Shown: positions 32,510-44,093, counted from the stretch's first letter. The stretch is 64,000 nt of DNA from Euphorbia lathyris (GCF_963576675.1 NC_088910.1:28088531-28152530); one strand, 5' to 3'. The notes: a model not told the origin generated them from the sequence alone. Translations and numbers: made by a program.

Positions 32510-33518
32510 CACATGAGTTCTTTGATCGAACTGGTCCGATTTTGAAAACAATGGAAACAAGTTTAATAAGATATCTTGGAAAGACATTAGACTTGACTCA
32601 AGTGAATTTCGTAGGAAGATATTTAGATCTTTACAAATTATGCATTTGAATAAACGAATGACTGCGAACTACTTCTTCTAGCTATATTCTACATGTTCCA
32701 TATATTATATATTTGGTATTTCTTAATTACTTTATCAAACTGTTCTTCTTTCATTTCAATTTACTTGATAGTTTGCCTCATAAAAAGGTTAGATCTATCG
32801 AATCATCAAAAGTCATTTTTAAGAAATCCCTTGAATTGATTGTTTAATCCAAGAAATGTGGTATTGTTCAATCAATTCGTGTGGAAATGACAATTTACTC
32901 ACTCTTTATTACTTTGTATTTAGCGTACTTATTAGTATTCACATTTTAGAACAACATGGTCATTTTTAGAGAAAAAGACTTTAAATCGATTATAAGTGAA
33001 GTTGTTTTTCGTTCTTGTGCCAAATAATAAAGAATCAATTTTGGTAAGTATAAACAATTTTTTTTTTTTTTTTGTAGATATTTAAGCTAGATAATATCTA
33101 TAAATTGAAATAGTTAAGATATGATAGAATTTCGGATTAAAAGCAGCCGAATCAAGGAGTATTGTGTTCTAGCTTCTGTGTTGTTCAAAAGTGTGATGAT
33201 TATTGATTTATATATTATTATTAGTATTTGTTTGAAGCAGTCCGTACGTAATTGAAAACATGAATTGGACAGGCTTTTTGATGTTGTCGTCTTCTCCATG
33301 TTTGTATTCTTAAGAGAAAAGCCCAAGCCCAACCTAATATCTGGAAGCCCATTTCATGCAATTACCCTCTGGTCCCTTCAATGAATTCTGATAAATAAAT
33401 AAAATAATAAAAGTGTTACATATATATCACCTTTAAAATGGAAGTACTCACTAGCAAAAAAAGTTCCTTAATCAGTTACTTTCCTAAAACTTATTAACCA
33501 ATCCATCAGAATCAGTTA
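32510..33518. other. intergenic, no gene seen
   Basis: AT-rich sequence with a T run at 33059-33074. Short open frames are not credible. Confidence 0.4.
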
Positions 33519-33527
33519 TTGATTCAT

Positions 33528-35164
33528 GGGAAAATTACAAAATTAGGTAAAACGAAAGACACATTTATATATTTAGCCCATTTACTCAACCTATATATAC
33601 TGATTCATGGAAAAATTACAAAATTAGGTAAAACGAAAGACATATTTATATATTTAGTCCATTTACTCAACCTACTATATATGTAGACTATTTTTGTATT
33701 ACTTTAACAAAATATCCCAACCTTTCATCTTCCCTTTTCCCTTCCCCTTCCTTACGGTTTCTCTTCCCCTTCCCATTCTCATACCTTTGATTTTCCTCTC
33801 TTCTTTTATATTGCGAAATCTGTACCAATTTCTTCATCATCACGTATTTCTCTTCTTCCTCTCTTTTTCTCTTGATTCTTGATCTTCATATTTCTAGAAA
33901 ATTAAGTCATGGTTCTTCATCTTCCTGTTTCTTCTCGTCTCTTGGTTTCTTTCTTCTTGTGCGGATCGAAGACATCGTTATTCGACGTTATTTTGATTGT
34001 TTTTCTGCGTTTATCATATGGTTATTGAAGATTTTAATGGTAAAAGGAGGAAAAAATGTAAGTATCTACTGTTTTCTCTTTGTTTTTTTTTTCAGAAAAT
34101 CATTTCGCCAAATGATTTTTGCGAAGGTCTGCGAGGAAACAGAGGCTGAAACGGACGATTTTACTTCGCGAAAATAGATTCCGCGAAGTCTGCGAAAAGA
34201 AATGTTCATGATTTTTACATTCGCGTAAACTGGTTTCGCGAAGTAAAATCGTCTTTTTTCTGTTACATTTTCTTCGCTGACTTCGCAGAATTGTCTTTTG
34301 CGAAGTAAAATCGTCATCTTTCTTGCACATTTCTCTTTGGAGACTTCGCGGAATCTTCTTTCGTGAAGCCAAATCGTCATTTTTCTTGCTAACACGACTT
34401 AATTTTTATGAATGTGGTTGAATACATAACATCCCTTTCAAGAAGGCGGTGTACTGGGATGTATGGGAGGTGAGGTGGGAACCTGCCGATTTTTCTTGGA
34501 TTCTTTTCTGAGAAGAAAAGAAAAATCACCACAAACATTGGGTTCCATTTATCATCTCAAAATGATGCTTATTCCGCTGGCTTTTCTTCGCTTCTGGGAT
34601 TTAGGATTTAGGTTTTAAATTATTGTTGCAATCTTGTTGTAAATTTTGATAATGTTATGATTTTAATGTTGTTATTGTTGCAATCATGTTGTAAATTTTG
34701 ATAATTTTATGATTTTAATGTTAGAATCATTGTTGCACCATTGTTGTTATGCTTTTTTTTTTGGTTATATACCACTTTGTATATTTAACAATATGCGAAG
34801 TATGCGAAGATAATACTGCTTAAAAGAACGTGTTTTACTTTGCATATTGCGAAATCTGCGAAAATAAAAGTTATTGTGCGAATTAGTATTATCTTCGCAT
34901 GCTTTGCATATTGCGAAATATGCGAATTAAAATCATGTTCTGAACCAAATATTATCTTCGCATATTTCGCATATTGCGAATTATGCAAAGTCAGATGGAA
35001 GGGAAAAAGAAGAAAGACTAAATTTTTTTTAAGTGTTATATATATATTTAGGGTATTTTAGAAAAGTCACACAAAAATAGTCTAGATATGTAGTAGGTTA
35101 GGTTGGGTAAATGAGCTAAATATATAAATGAATCTCCCATTTGATCCAATTTTGTAATTTTTCC
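33528..35164. mobile_element. non-autonomous Mutator-like element with GCGAA repeat interior
   Basis: 1637 bp flanked by TTGATTCAT (33519-33527) and TTGATTTAT (35165-35173), a 9-bp duplication with one mismatch. The inverted termini run about 120 bp: GGAAAAATTACAAAATTRG, then CATTTATATATTTAGC, CATTTACYCAACCTA and TAGACTATTTTTGT. The left terminus is itself duplicated in tandem (33528 and 33610). The interior has a CT-rich block (33720-33860) and arrays of TTCGCGAAG/GCGAA words at 34105-34385 and 34785-34990. No transposase is seen. The CT-rich block may be captured host leader sequence. Confidence 0.8.
34140..34390. repeat. about 62-bp repeats around TTCGCGAAGTAAAATCGTC, with inverted copy
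   Basis: Three direct units start near 34235, 34297 and 34360 (TTYGYGAAGYMAAATCGTC, pyrimidine run, GACTTCGCRGAATYKTCT). One inverted unit at 34154-34172 pairs perfectly over 19 bp with 34235-34253. The minus-strand open frame with a repeating RKMTILLRKRQFCEVS pattern is a by-product of the period. Confidence 0.75.
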
Positions 35165-35173
35165 TTGATTTAT

Positions 35174-35894
35174 TTATTATTGCGGTGCTTAATATATATT
35201 TCAATCGGTAAGTAATTAGTTACTTTCTTAAATAAAAAACATTTAATCTATAATTATTCATTTTAAAACAAAACATAATTATTAAAATATTAAGGGTTAC
35301 CGTTAACCGTCAAGATTATTTTTATCTTTAACGTCTAAAATTGTATAATTTTGTGTCTAACGTTGGTAACAAAGAACAAAATTACCACTAATATTGGCAA
35401 GTTGGATTAATTTGAGAAAAAATTCATCAAAATGTTTTATCAGTCACGAATCTTGTCATCTACACTTCAGATTTGTGTCTTTTTTATCACTTATTATTAG
35501 TAACAAAACACAAACATATGAATAGATCTGAAATAAATAGAAAAAAAAATTGTATTGTATTTTCTACGAATTGGATAAAAAAATTCAAATATTTGATCGA
35601 ATTTAAAAATATTAATCTCTAATTCTATTATTAAATCATAAAAAAAATATGAAATCTATTTTTTTTTAAAACCAACTAATATGTAACTAGTAGAGAATAA
35701 AAAACAAATTATATATGTTTTAGAATGATGTCTGGATTGATCCAGTTTATCAATATTAGAGCTAAAATTGCTTTTGATTGTTAACTTCAGAGATTATTTT
35801 AGACGTTATGAATAAAATTATTCTGACTATTAATTAATATTAGACGTATTTTTTTACCTTATCCCATCATTAGATTTGAAGTTGGAAAATGTTT
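35174..35894. other. intergenic, AT-rich
   Basis: TTAACGTCTAAAATTGTATA (35327 and after) and TTTTAGACGTTATGAATAA (35800 and after) look like the two weak arms of an old inverted-repeat element. No gene. Confidence 0.35.
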
Positions 35895-36522
35895 TTGGCA
35901 AAAAGCATTATTAGGTTTCTGATCTTTCATTTTTTGGTTCATTAAACTCTTAATCTTTTATTTAGAAACATTAAGTCATTGATTTTTTATTTTTGGTCTT
36001 ATTAAGCCCTTCATGACCAAATTAGTAACTTGTGAATATGTAATTCTGTTAAAAAGATGTTATTAATTTCATATCTATTTGGAATTATTAAAAAATCTAT
36101 TTTTACGGTTTTTATTTTTTATTTTTTATTTTTTTTTAAATTTGCGCAATGCGCTTACATTAAAGAAGAAAGAAAAATCCCCACTAGACCCGGATGTGAT
36201 TCGAACCCATGACCTCCCAAGGCGTAGGTAAGCTCTCAACCACTAGACTAAGAGCTTCATCACATGGTTTTTATTGTTTTCTTATAACCAAATTACACAT
36301 CCAAATGTTTTCAAACAGTGAAAATACAAATTTCGAATGCAGATGTAATGAATAACCGTCTGTGAATTAGATTTTATGTTCAAAATTACCTTTTTAGTTA
36401 TCAAGGATGTAATAAGATAAAGAATAAATGATTGGGGTTTAATATATTCAAATAAAATATAAAGGGCTTATTCAACTAAAAAAATGAAAGATCATACCTA
36501 ATAAAATAATGTTTTTTGCCAA
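35895..36522. mobile_element. MITE with about 70-bp inverted termini, carrying a nested SINE
   Basis: The left arm TTGGCAAAAAGCATTATTAG, then TCTTTCATTTTTTGGTTCAT, pairs with the right arm (complement: TTGGCAAAAAACATTATTTT, then TCTTTCATTTTTTTAGTTGA). I could not settle a target duplication. A tRNA-derived SINE (36115-36262) sits inside, so this insertion came first. Confidence 0.7.
36115..36262 (-). mobile_element. tRNA-derived SINE nested in a MITE
   Basis: On the minus strand: AGCTCTTAGTCTAGTGGTTG (A box, plus positions about 36241-36258), then GGTTCGAATC (B box, 36199-36208), a short body and a terminal A-rich/T-rich tail near 36115-36140. The head resembles a tRNA gene, but there is no 3' acceptor stem and the body continues, which excludes a functional tRNA. 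Confidence 0.75.
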
Positions 36523-36655
36523 TATTTTTAAGTGAAAAACTAAATAGGCATATGCCTATGCATATTCATACAAGAATAGTTTAAAATTCTAAATAAACTT
36601 ATATTAATTATGTATATTGGTTTTATTTTTTAATTACTGACCATCATATTTTAAA

Positions 36656-37578
36656 GGTTTAATAGGTATCCAACCCCTAAACTTGTAACTTTTTTTCATC
36701 TGACCCCCTCAACTTAGGGGACAACCTCTCAACCTCCTCAACTCTCCAAAAACATCACATACAACCCCTTACACTCATATGTTCGGTCAAAATATTGACC
36801 CGTGTAGAAAACACGCTTGACTGTTGACCACACCAATGTCACGTGTCATTTTTTTATTAAATTTTTCCATTGAGACCCCTGCTCGGCGAGTAAGCCCATT
36901 TGTGTTCGGCGAGTAACTACCAGAGATGGATTCCGATCAGAATTCTTATGCCAGAATCCCAACTCGAATCAACTCGTAACACTCCAATTCGACCAGAAAG
37001 CCTAATCTGACTATAAGGCGACATTGAGCACTATAAATAGGAGTTAAAACTATATTGAAGGACAATTTTTAGACAAGTGTTATTTTGAATATACAGGTTA
37101 TGTATCCAAGGTTCACCTCGACGACCACTACCTGAACAAAATCACTTGGATACATAACCTGTATATTCAAAACAACACTTGTCTAAAAATTGTCTTTCAA
37201 TATAGTTTTAACTCCTATTTATAGTGCTCAATGTCGCCTCATAGTCAGATTGGGTCTTCTGGTCGAATTGGAGTGTTATGAGTTGATTCGAGTTGGGATT
37301 CTGGCATAAGAATTCTGATCGAAATCCATCTCTGGTAGTTGCTCGCCGAGCAGGGGTCTCAATGGAAAATTTTAATAAAAAAAATGACATGTGACATTGG
37401 TGTGGTCAATAGTCAATCACGTTTTTTATACGGGTCAATATTTTGGCCGAACATAGAGGTGTAAGGGGTTGTATGTGATGTTTTTAGAAAGTTGAGGGGA
37501 TTGAGAGGTTGTCCCCTAAGTTGAGGGGACCATGTGAAAAAAAGTTACAAGTTTAAGGGGCTGGGTGCCTATTAAACC
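36656..37578. mobile_element. long foldback (Mutator-type) element, copy 1
   Basis: 923 bp bounded by a perfect 9-bp duplication TATTTTAAA (36647-36655 and 37579-37587). The two halves are inverted repeats almost throughout: GGTTTAATAGGTATCCAACC at the left end against GGTTTAATAGGCACCCAGCC inverted at the right end. Towards the centre, CAGGTTATGTATCCAAG and its complement flank a loop of about 30 bases near 37112-37140. A transcript would fold into a hairpin of over 400 bp. No coding capacity. Confidence 0.92.
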
Positions 37579-37587
37579 TATTTTAAA

Positions 37588-37924
37588 TGAAAATTTTTAT
37601 GGGATGCCCCAAGATAATTAATCATAGCCTCACTAAAAAGAGAATAGAAGTTTATAATAATAAGAATCTTCTCAAGTAATAATAATAATGATTAGAAGTA
37701 AGCAGAAAAAATATCCTAGAAATGAGCTGATGTTACAGTTGTCTTCTTGTTTTGAACGTTATCAATTATTGTTAACATCAGCCTTCGTTGAATATTTCTT
37801 CCAACATTTCATTCTTTTTTTATAAATAAAAGCTAAATGACATTTAGATGCATCTTCAATATATGAAGTTCCTACTAAATTTTAAATTAAACAAACAAGT
37901 GCGAAAAAGTCTTCATTTCCTAAA

Positions 37925-37963
<39 letters not shown>

Positions 37964-38218
37964 GTTAAGCCAATAAAAATCAATTTTAAAAAATGAAAAC
38001 AAACCGAAATTTAAAATATTAACATCTAAATGTTTTTGCTACGAATTAATTTAAAAATTCAAATTGGTAGATAAAATCCGTCAATAACTTTTATTATCAC
38101 TGACAGAACGAATCCATCATTATCTTGCAACAATTTTTTTTTTACATCACTTTCAAAAGAAAAATAATATGCAAACAAGATTCCATTGATTGAATTAAAA
38201 AAAAAAATTCAATTTTTA
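37588..38218. other. 3' flank of the kinase gene, with (TAA)n/(TTA)n palindrome
   Basis: (TAA)n followed directly by (TTA)n at 37923-37962 forms a simple palindrome. The 3' UTR of the minus-strand kinase gene should lie below 38218. No other gene. Confidence 0.5.
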
Positions 38219-40687
38219 TTACTTCATTTTCAAGGTTTTCTGATTAGTTCTTCTATTGAAATGCTTCATTTCAAAGGTTTCCTCCTCATAATCAGTCTCA
38301 ATATCATCTTCACCAACATAATTAGATACCCCTTTTACCATCATCCTGATACCACCTCTAAGCCAATCCACAACTTCCATCATACTAGGCCGATTCTCGG
38401 GATTTGCATCGGTACATTTTATCGCAATCATAATCGTGGATTTGAGCTGATTCCGATCAAACTTACCCTTCAATTTAGGGTCAGCAATATGATCAAAAGC
38501 ACCCTTTTGTACATATGGTGTGACCCATTGAACAATGTCTCGTTTGACACCTCCAGGGAGTTTTTCTAATGGTTTTTTTGCACTTATAATTTCTAGTAGT
38601 AAAATACCAAAACTGTAAACATCGCAACTTTCGGAAACTTTACCCCACATAGCATATTCAGGAGCTAAATAACCTAAAGTTCCTTTTACCCTTGTAGTTA
38701 AATGGGTAACACCTTCTGGGATTAGTTTTGCAAATCCGAAATCAGCAACTTTTGCTTGGAATTCAGTATCTAGTAGAACGTTGCTTGCCTTTATGTCTCT
38801 GTGTATTATGTGTGGATTCGCCTTATGATGCAAATACCTGATTTTCAAGTAATAGCTTTACAAATTACTCCATATAGTAGAAATATTTTGGGTAAATAAT
38901 TTATAGTTCCGTGACATTTTGTTAATTACACCAGCAATTTAGTATACCTAAAAATGTGTAACAAAAAAAGTATATCTAAAAATCATGACAGGCAAATTTT
39001 AGGGTAAAATACATCTTTGGTTACTCAATTTTGTTTTTACTTTCATTATTATTGTTCTAGAATTTCAAAACCGAGCACTATGACCCATTTTATTATCATA
39101 AGGACCATTTTACACATGATCAAGATAACTACTCCAATACTTGGTAACCCTCCACTGTAGAATTGATTGTAAATCATATTTTAAGCAACTCTAATTCTTA
39201 TGTGTTGTATGGTTGGGAGAAAAAAATTGGTTGTCTAGAGAAAGAAATCTCCGAAAATAGTGATTTAGCAAATAAAAAATAATGATTTAATGGGAAATGT
39301 GATTTCAAACAGCTCTAATTATTAGAATTTTCCGTTTTGAAGTTATTATCTATCATTTTGACTTAGTCAATGGTAAAAAAGATATTAAAAAAGTACAAAA
39401 TTAACAATTTATAATGTCTGATTTTAAAGTTCAGAAGCAAGAATTAAATTAAAGGAAAAGTTAAAGGGCCATTGTTGTAACTTATCCATTAAGTTTTAAG
39501 TTTTTAACATGTCTTAATTACTACATTCTAATTCATTTTGTATCGATAAACTAACTTATTGTTGCATTTTGTACCAATAAAGTCACTATCAATATTTTCT
39601 AGCAAAATCTCATTAAAAATGCTAAGTAACCCTTAGTCGATTCAACCAAGCCATGTAAGTTCTTTAATGCTATGTGACACCCTTTATTATTGGTTTGGAT
39701 AGTTTGTTTGATTTCTCGATTCGAAATTTATCGGACACCCTTTAGATGGATACTCTCCCAATGAAAACTTGTTCCTTACATTAGAGCTCCAACTCGAGAT
39801 ATAATTAAACGACTTGAGGTCCTTAACCACTCAAATGGTAACATGAATTATTTTATTAATACAAAATAACCTTTTATAACGAAACATTATTCAAACTTAT
39901 TTGACTGCTATAAGATCATGTAATTACCAAACTTCATAGATTTTAAATTGGTTTAGCGGTTATAACCTATTCAAAATATTGCGCTATAATATTGCTTAAA
40001 GCAGTTTTAAATTATATAATTACTCAAATAAGATACGAAGATGTTGTGTAAATAAAGTAGTAGAAAAGACTTACGCTAATCCTTGAGCAGAACCAATAGC
40101 AATGTTAATCCTGCGATTCCAATCGAGCATACAATCAGAAGCAAGTTGTCCATGTAGATGAGTAACCAAGCTATGATTCGGCATATAATCATACACTATA
40201 AGCCTTTCTTCACCACCTGCATAAAAACCTCTCAAACCTAACAAATTAGGATGCCTTACTCTCCCAAGAATCTCCACTTCTACTGCAAATTCCATCTCCG
40301 CCTTTGCACTCATTGCCTTCAACCGTTTCACCGCTATTTCAACCCCTTTACTCGTTTTACCCCAATACACACTTCCAAATCCCCCTTCTCCTATCTTATT
40401 ATCTTCATGAAAGCTATTCGTTGCTTGCACAAGCTCCTTTAAACTATATATTTCCCACGGATAATCCTTTTCGCTACTTACGCTACACAAATAACAATAC
40501 TCGAAAGATCAATAACCAAAAGAATTCAAAGTGATCATGAGTTTCAAGATGCTTTTTGTGTTTATTTTTCTCTCGAGTTGGAAATTCAACTTAAGGGAAT
40601 TCAAATCGGAATAGATAATTACCTGACGGTTGGCTGAGATTCTTCGGCAGGAAAGCCGCAGCAAAGGCAATTCAATTTGGACACCAT
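38219..40687 (-). CDS. PTI1-like receptor-like cytoplasmic kinase
   Basis: Three exons: 40687-40623, 40482-40075 and 38837-38219, coding for 363 aa. Splice sites are GT-AG and phases agree (2 and 2). Residues 1-21 ([16 protein letters not shown]...) lack an N-myristoylation glycine but have a Cys cluster suited to palmitoylation, so membrane attachment is likely. The kinase domain carries [10 protein letters not shown] (P-loop), IAVKRLK (ATP-binding Lys), [25 protein letters not shown] and [11 protein letters not shown], all intact. A short acidic tail ([14 protein letters not shown]) follows. Length and motif wording match the group containing Arabidopsis At3g15890 ('PTI1-like tyrosine-protein kinase', 361 aa), from memory. 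Such kinases relay signals from receptor kinases; the specific partner here is unknown. The start was chosen because exon 1 supplies the phase needed by exon 2. Confidence 0.92.
38838..40074 (-). other. intron 2 of the kinase gene (1.24 kb)
   Basis: The donor is GC|GTAAGT at 40075/40074 and the acceptor is ATCAG|GTATTT at 38838/38837. It contains a GGGTAAATAATTTAT word at 38890, possibly a scrap of the 7566-7888 MITE family. A tRNA-like SINE scrap (minus strand, 39785-39850) is also present. Confidence 0.7.
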
Positions 40688-41122
40688 TTTTTTGCGCAAG
40701 AAAATTGCACGGCACATGAAAGATAAAATGCGGAGATAGATAGATAGATTCTATAGAAGTGTTATGGTGAAGACAAAAAGCAGCATAGGAAGCCAAGTGT
40801 AGTATTGTTTTTAAATGACAAGGTGGATGGCTTTTTGTCAGAAGGTGAACGACCTATGTGGAATTTTTGCTAGTGTTTGGATGTTTACTATACTATAATA
40901 AACTATATATTTTCTTATTTTATTTTTGTTTTCTCATTGGAAATGTAACGTTATTTTCCTTTATAAACTATATGGTGTAGGAGTTTAATATAATGTATGG
41001 AATTTATTATATTCAAGTTATGTGTCTTTTTATAATGGAGATTGGAAAGGCACTTCAATAAGTTTGATAAGTTCTATTTACATAATCATTAATCTTAGCC
41101 GTTGCTTTAGTTGACCATGATT
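40688..41122 (-). promoter_or_regulatory. 5' flank of the kinase gene
   Basis: A TATATAG sequence on the minus strand at about 40905-40914, some 220 bp upstream of the ATG, could be the TATA box. The leader contains (GATA)3 near 40735-40747. A hAT insertion begins at 41131, close upstream. The assignment is positional. Confidence 0.3.
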
Positions 41123-41130
41123 ATAATCAC

Positions 41131-41738
41131 CTCTGAAGCACGGACACGCCATAAACCCAACGTATCGCGTGTCGGATACGTATCCGATAGGGAAACGACC
41201 GGAAACGCCTGTGACACGGTGTCGGGGTCGTTTCCGTAATATCGGAAAGTTGGACACGTGTATCAGTGAAGGATACGCGTGTCCCAGGAAAAAAAACAAG
41301 CGATTCTTCAAATGTGAAAAAACAGCCGTTCAACTTCAATCATCGATCGTCGTTATTCCAAATAGATTTGGAAGTATGGATGATGTAGGTGTTCTTGAGT
41401 TTGCTGAACTCACTTTAGATGAACCGGAGTTAGAATCCCTACTTGTTGCTGAAGATAGAAATGAAAACATTGAAGAAATAGGTTTTTAGTGTTAAGGAGG
41501 AAAGCTTTTATTATGTTTAGTTAAGAGTTTTATAGTTTCGTTTATATGTATTTATTTAGTTATATTACAAAAAATCATATATAAAAATATATTTTTAATA
41601 TTTATAAATATGCCCCAATATTTTTAATATTTACACGTGTCCCCCACGTATCCGTGTCCTGTGTTTTATAGAAATGACGTTTCCTGTATCCGTGTCCGTG
41701 TTGGATACCGTATCCGTATTCGTATCCGGACAACATAG
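41131..41738. mobile_element. hAT derivative with a transposase tail
   Basis: 608 bp with a perfect 8-bp duplication ATAATCAC (41123-41130 and 41739-41746). The left end CTCTGAAGCACGGACACGCC and the right end (complement: CTATGTTGTCCGGATACG) are diverged inverted repeats with ACACG/ATCCG words. The plus-strand frame near 41350-41489 ends MDDVGVLEFAELTLDEPELE..., an acidic segment like the extreme C-terminus of plant hAT transposases. Otherwise it is non-coding. Sibling of 15110-15654. Confidence 0.85.
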
Positions 41739-41746
41739 ATAATCAC

Positions 41747-42440
41747 TTTTAGTCATTACAATATAATTACATATAGAGAATCTTAATAGCCTTTTCCTTT
41801 CATTTAAAAAAAATATATATATTTTTTCCTTTAATATTTTACTTTTTAATTGGTTAGTGTTCACATAGATCATGAACGACCATATAGTTAAATATAGATT
41901 TGGGTATTGCAGATGTGTATTTTATTGTTGGAAAAGTATTAGGATTACAGAAAAACACTTATCGGAAATTGAAACGGAAAGCGAACTGGCTTTCGAACTT
42001 GTGTACTGAAAGTCGAAGTAGTGGAACAACAAGAGTATTTAATTGCCCATAAATTTTGTGAAGAGAAGATGAAAAAACTGTGTATTCACAAAGCTGAAGA
42101 AAATAATAGAGAGGGCGAGCGTCGCGCGCGTGTAGTATATTTGTCAAAACCCACTAAACACAATTTAAAGGTTTATAAAGCTCAAACCTTTATATATCCT
42201 TGGAAACTTTGATAAGTTTCTCATGTGGGATAAGAAAAAGAGCTTCTAAAAGCAAAGTGACAATTTACAAATATACTCACACCAAAGCTTATACTCAAAG
42301 CCATTTTTCACACTTATCATATGTATGGTCGCTATTATAAATGTGCAAAAAGTTAGTTAGAAGTTGATGAAGTGTTAATTCCTATTGATCCTGTGAACTG
42401 TCATTGTATTTTGGCTAGGTTTGGTATTGCAGAAAGAAAT
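41747..42440. other. intergenic, possible LTR-like debris
   Basis: Around 42150-42300 there is AT-rich sequence with short direct repeats (AAAGGTTTATAAAGCTCAAA; CTTATACTCAAAGCC). The short plus-strand frame at 42021-42212 has no recognised content. Confidence 0.35.
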
Positions 42441-42449
42441 TTGTATATA

Positions 42450-42940
42450 GGCTTAATAGGCACTCAGCCCCCTAAACTTGTAACTTTTTTTCACTTGGTC
42501 CCCTTAACTTAGGGGACAACCTCTCAACCCTCTCAACTCTCCAAAAACATCACATACAGTCCTTACACACCTATGTTCGGTCAAAATATTGACCCGTGTA
42601 GAAAACGCGCTTGACTGTTGACCACACCAATGTCACGTGTCATTTTTTTATTAAAATTTTCCATTCTGGCATAAGAATTCTGATCGAAATCCATCTCTGG
42701 TAGTTGCTCGCCGAGCAGGGGTCTCAATGGAAAAATTTAATAAAAAATGACAAGTGGCATTGATGTGGTCAACAGTCAAGCGCGTTTTCTACACGGGTCA
42801 ATATTTTGACCGAACATATGGATGTAAGGGGCTATATGTGATGTTTTTGGAGAGTTGATGGGGTTGAGAGGTTGTCCCCTAAGTTAAGGGGTCATGTGAA
42901 AAAAAGTTATAAATTTAAAAGGTTGGATGCCTATTAAACC
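42450..42940. mobile_element. foldback (Mutator-type) element, copy 2, internally shortened
   Basis: 491 bp with a perfect 9-bp duplication TTGTATATA (42441-42449 and 42941-42949). The outer about 210 bp of both arms match 36656-37578. The central part of the left arm and the loop are gone: the left arm jumps at ATTAAAATTTTCCATT into the right-arm sequence CTGGCATAAGAATTCTGATC. Confidence 0.92.
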
Positions 42941-42949
42941 TTGTATATA

Positions 42950-44093
42950 TACCATTCTTTGGATACTACTATTTCATTTAAGAACTATACTAAAGATTCT
43001 ACAATGAAATATATATACTAGTATTTTGATAAAGTATCCTCATTATTTTGTTATTCTTGAATATCGGTTTGTAATATGAAGCTTATACATAAAAATCTTG
43101 GAATAATCTATTCGAGTTGGAGTATGTGAGTGGTCTATCTTAAAAAGATTGCAAGTAACATATTTTTTATTTCATTTTATTATTTTTATAGAATTTAAGA
43201 TTTTATTATTTTTATAGAATCAAAGAGTTGTATTTGATATAAAGAGTTAATAGAATAATATATCATATACTGAATGGCAATAATAATTATGCAAAAGAGT
43301 GCATTTGATTTTCTATATTATATATAATCTAAAAGTCATGACGTAGACATCTAATTTAAATTTATGTTAAATAAAATGTATATCTGTATCAAAAAATGCT
43401 ATTCGGAATTATGGTTAATTTAAGCAATTGAATATAATTAGTCAATTGATACACACCTACTGCATGTAGGAGTCATAATCAAGTTGCAGTGCAGGCACAA
43501 TTTTATAATAAGCACATATATTCTAGACTTTTAATTTATAAAATCTAATCCTTAAAATATATTAAAAGTACTGATTTTATTAGTTTGACATAATCATAAA
43601 ATTATAACTTAATATAGTTGTAAATAGTTTTTAAAAGATGAATTTCTGTGTAATTTTCCCTTATTATTATGTATGTTGGAATTGCTCGATTTCGTGTAAA
43701 AGGTGGGCTGATGGGTTTTGAGATTACGGGCTTTATTATTATATTTCAGCAGCCTTTTATTTCTTATCATTGGGATCTACCTACAATTAAGATCAGACAG
43801 AGTTCTGAGTAATTGATGGGCTAAGTTGCACAAAATCTTTTGTGAAGTCCAATTACAACTTTCCACAATTTGGTAAGGAAAAAAAGAAACCATAATGCTG
43901 TTTCAACTTAAAGACTCAGTTGCACCCTAATAATTATCTGTAAAAAAGAAACTCTTAAAGATTAAAAAAAAAAAAAAGACATTATATTGTTTATGGATAT
44001 TCTATACTCCTAAAAAAGATAAGGCTAATCATGTTCTAAACAAAAAGAAGATAGATTTTATGATAATAATTCTTTTATATAGAGAAAAACATA
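42950..44093. other. intergenic, AT-rich
   Basis: No gene or clear repeat is recognised. Confidence 0.4.

Noticed and set aside
33694..34395. Pro/Phe-rich frame and repeated RKMTILL frame as proteins
   Set aside because: They follow a CT-rich block and a 62-bp tandem repeat inside a Mutator-like element.
36181..36262. Functional tRNA gene (A and B boxes present)
   Set aside because: No paired acceptor stem, and the sequence continues into a SINE body with an A-rich tail.
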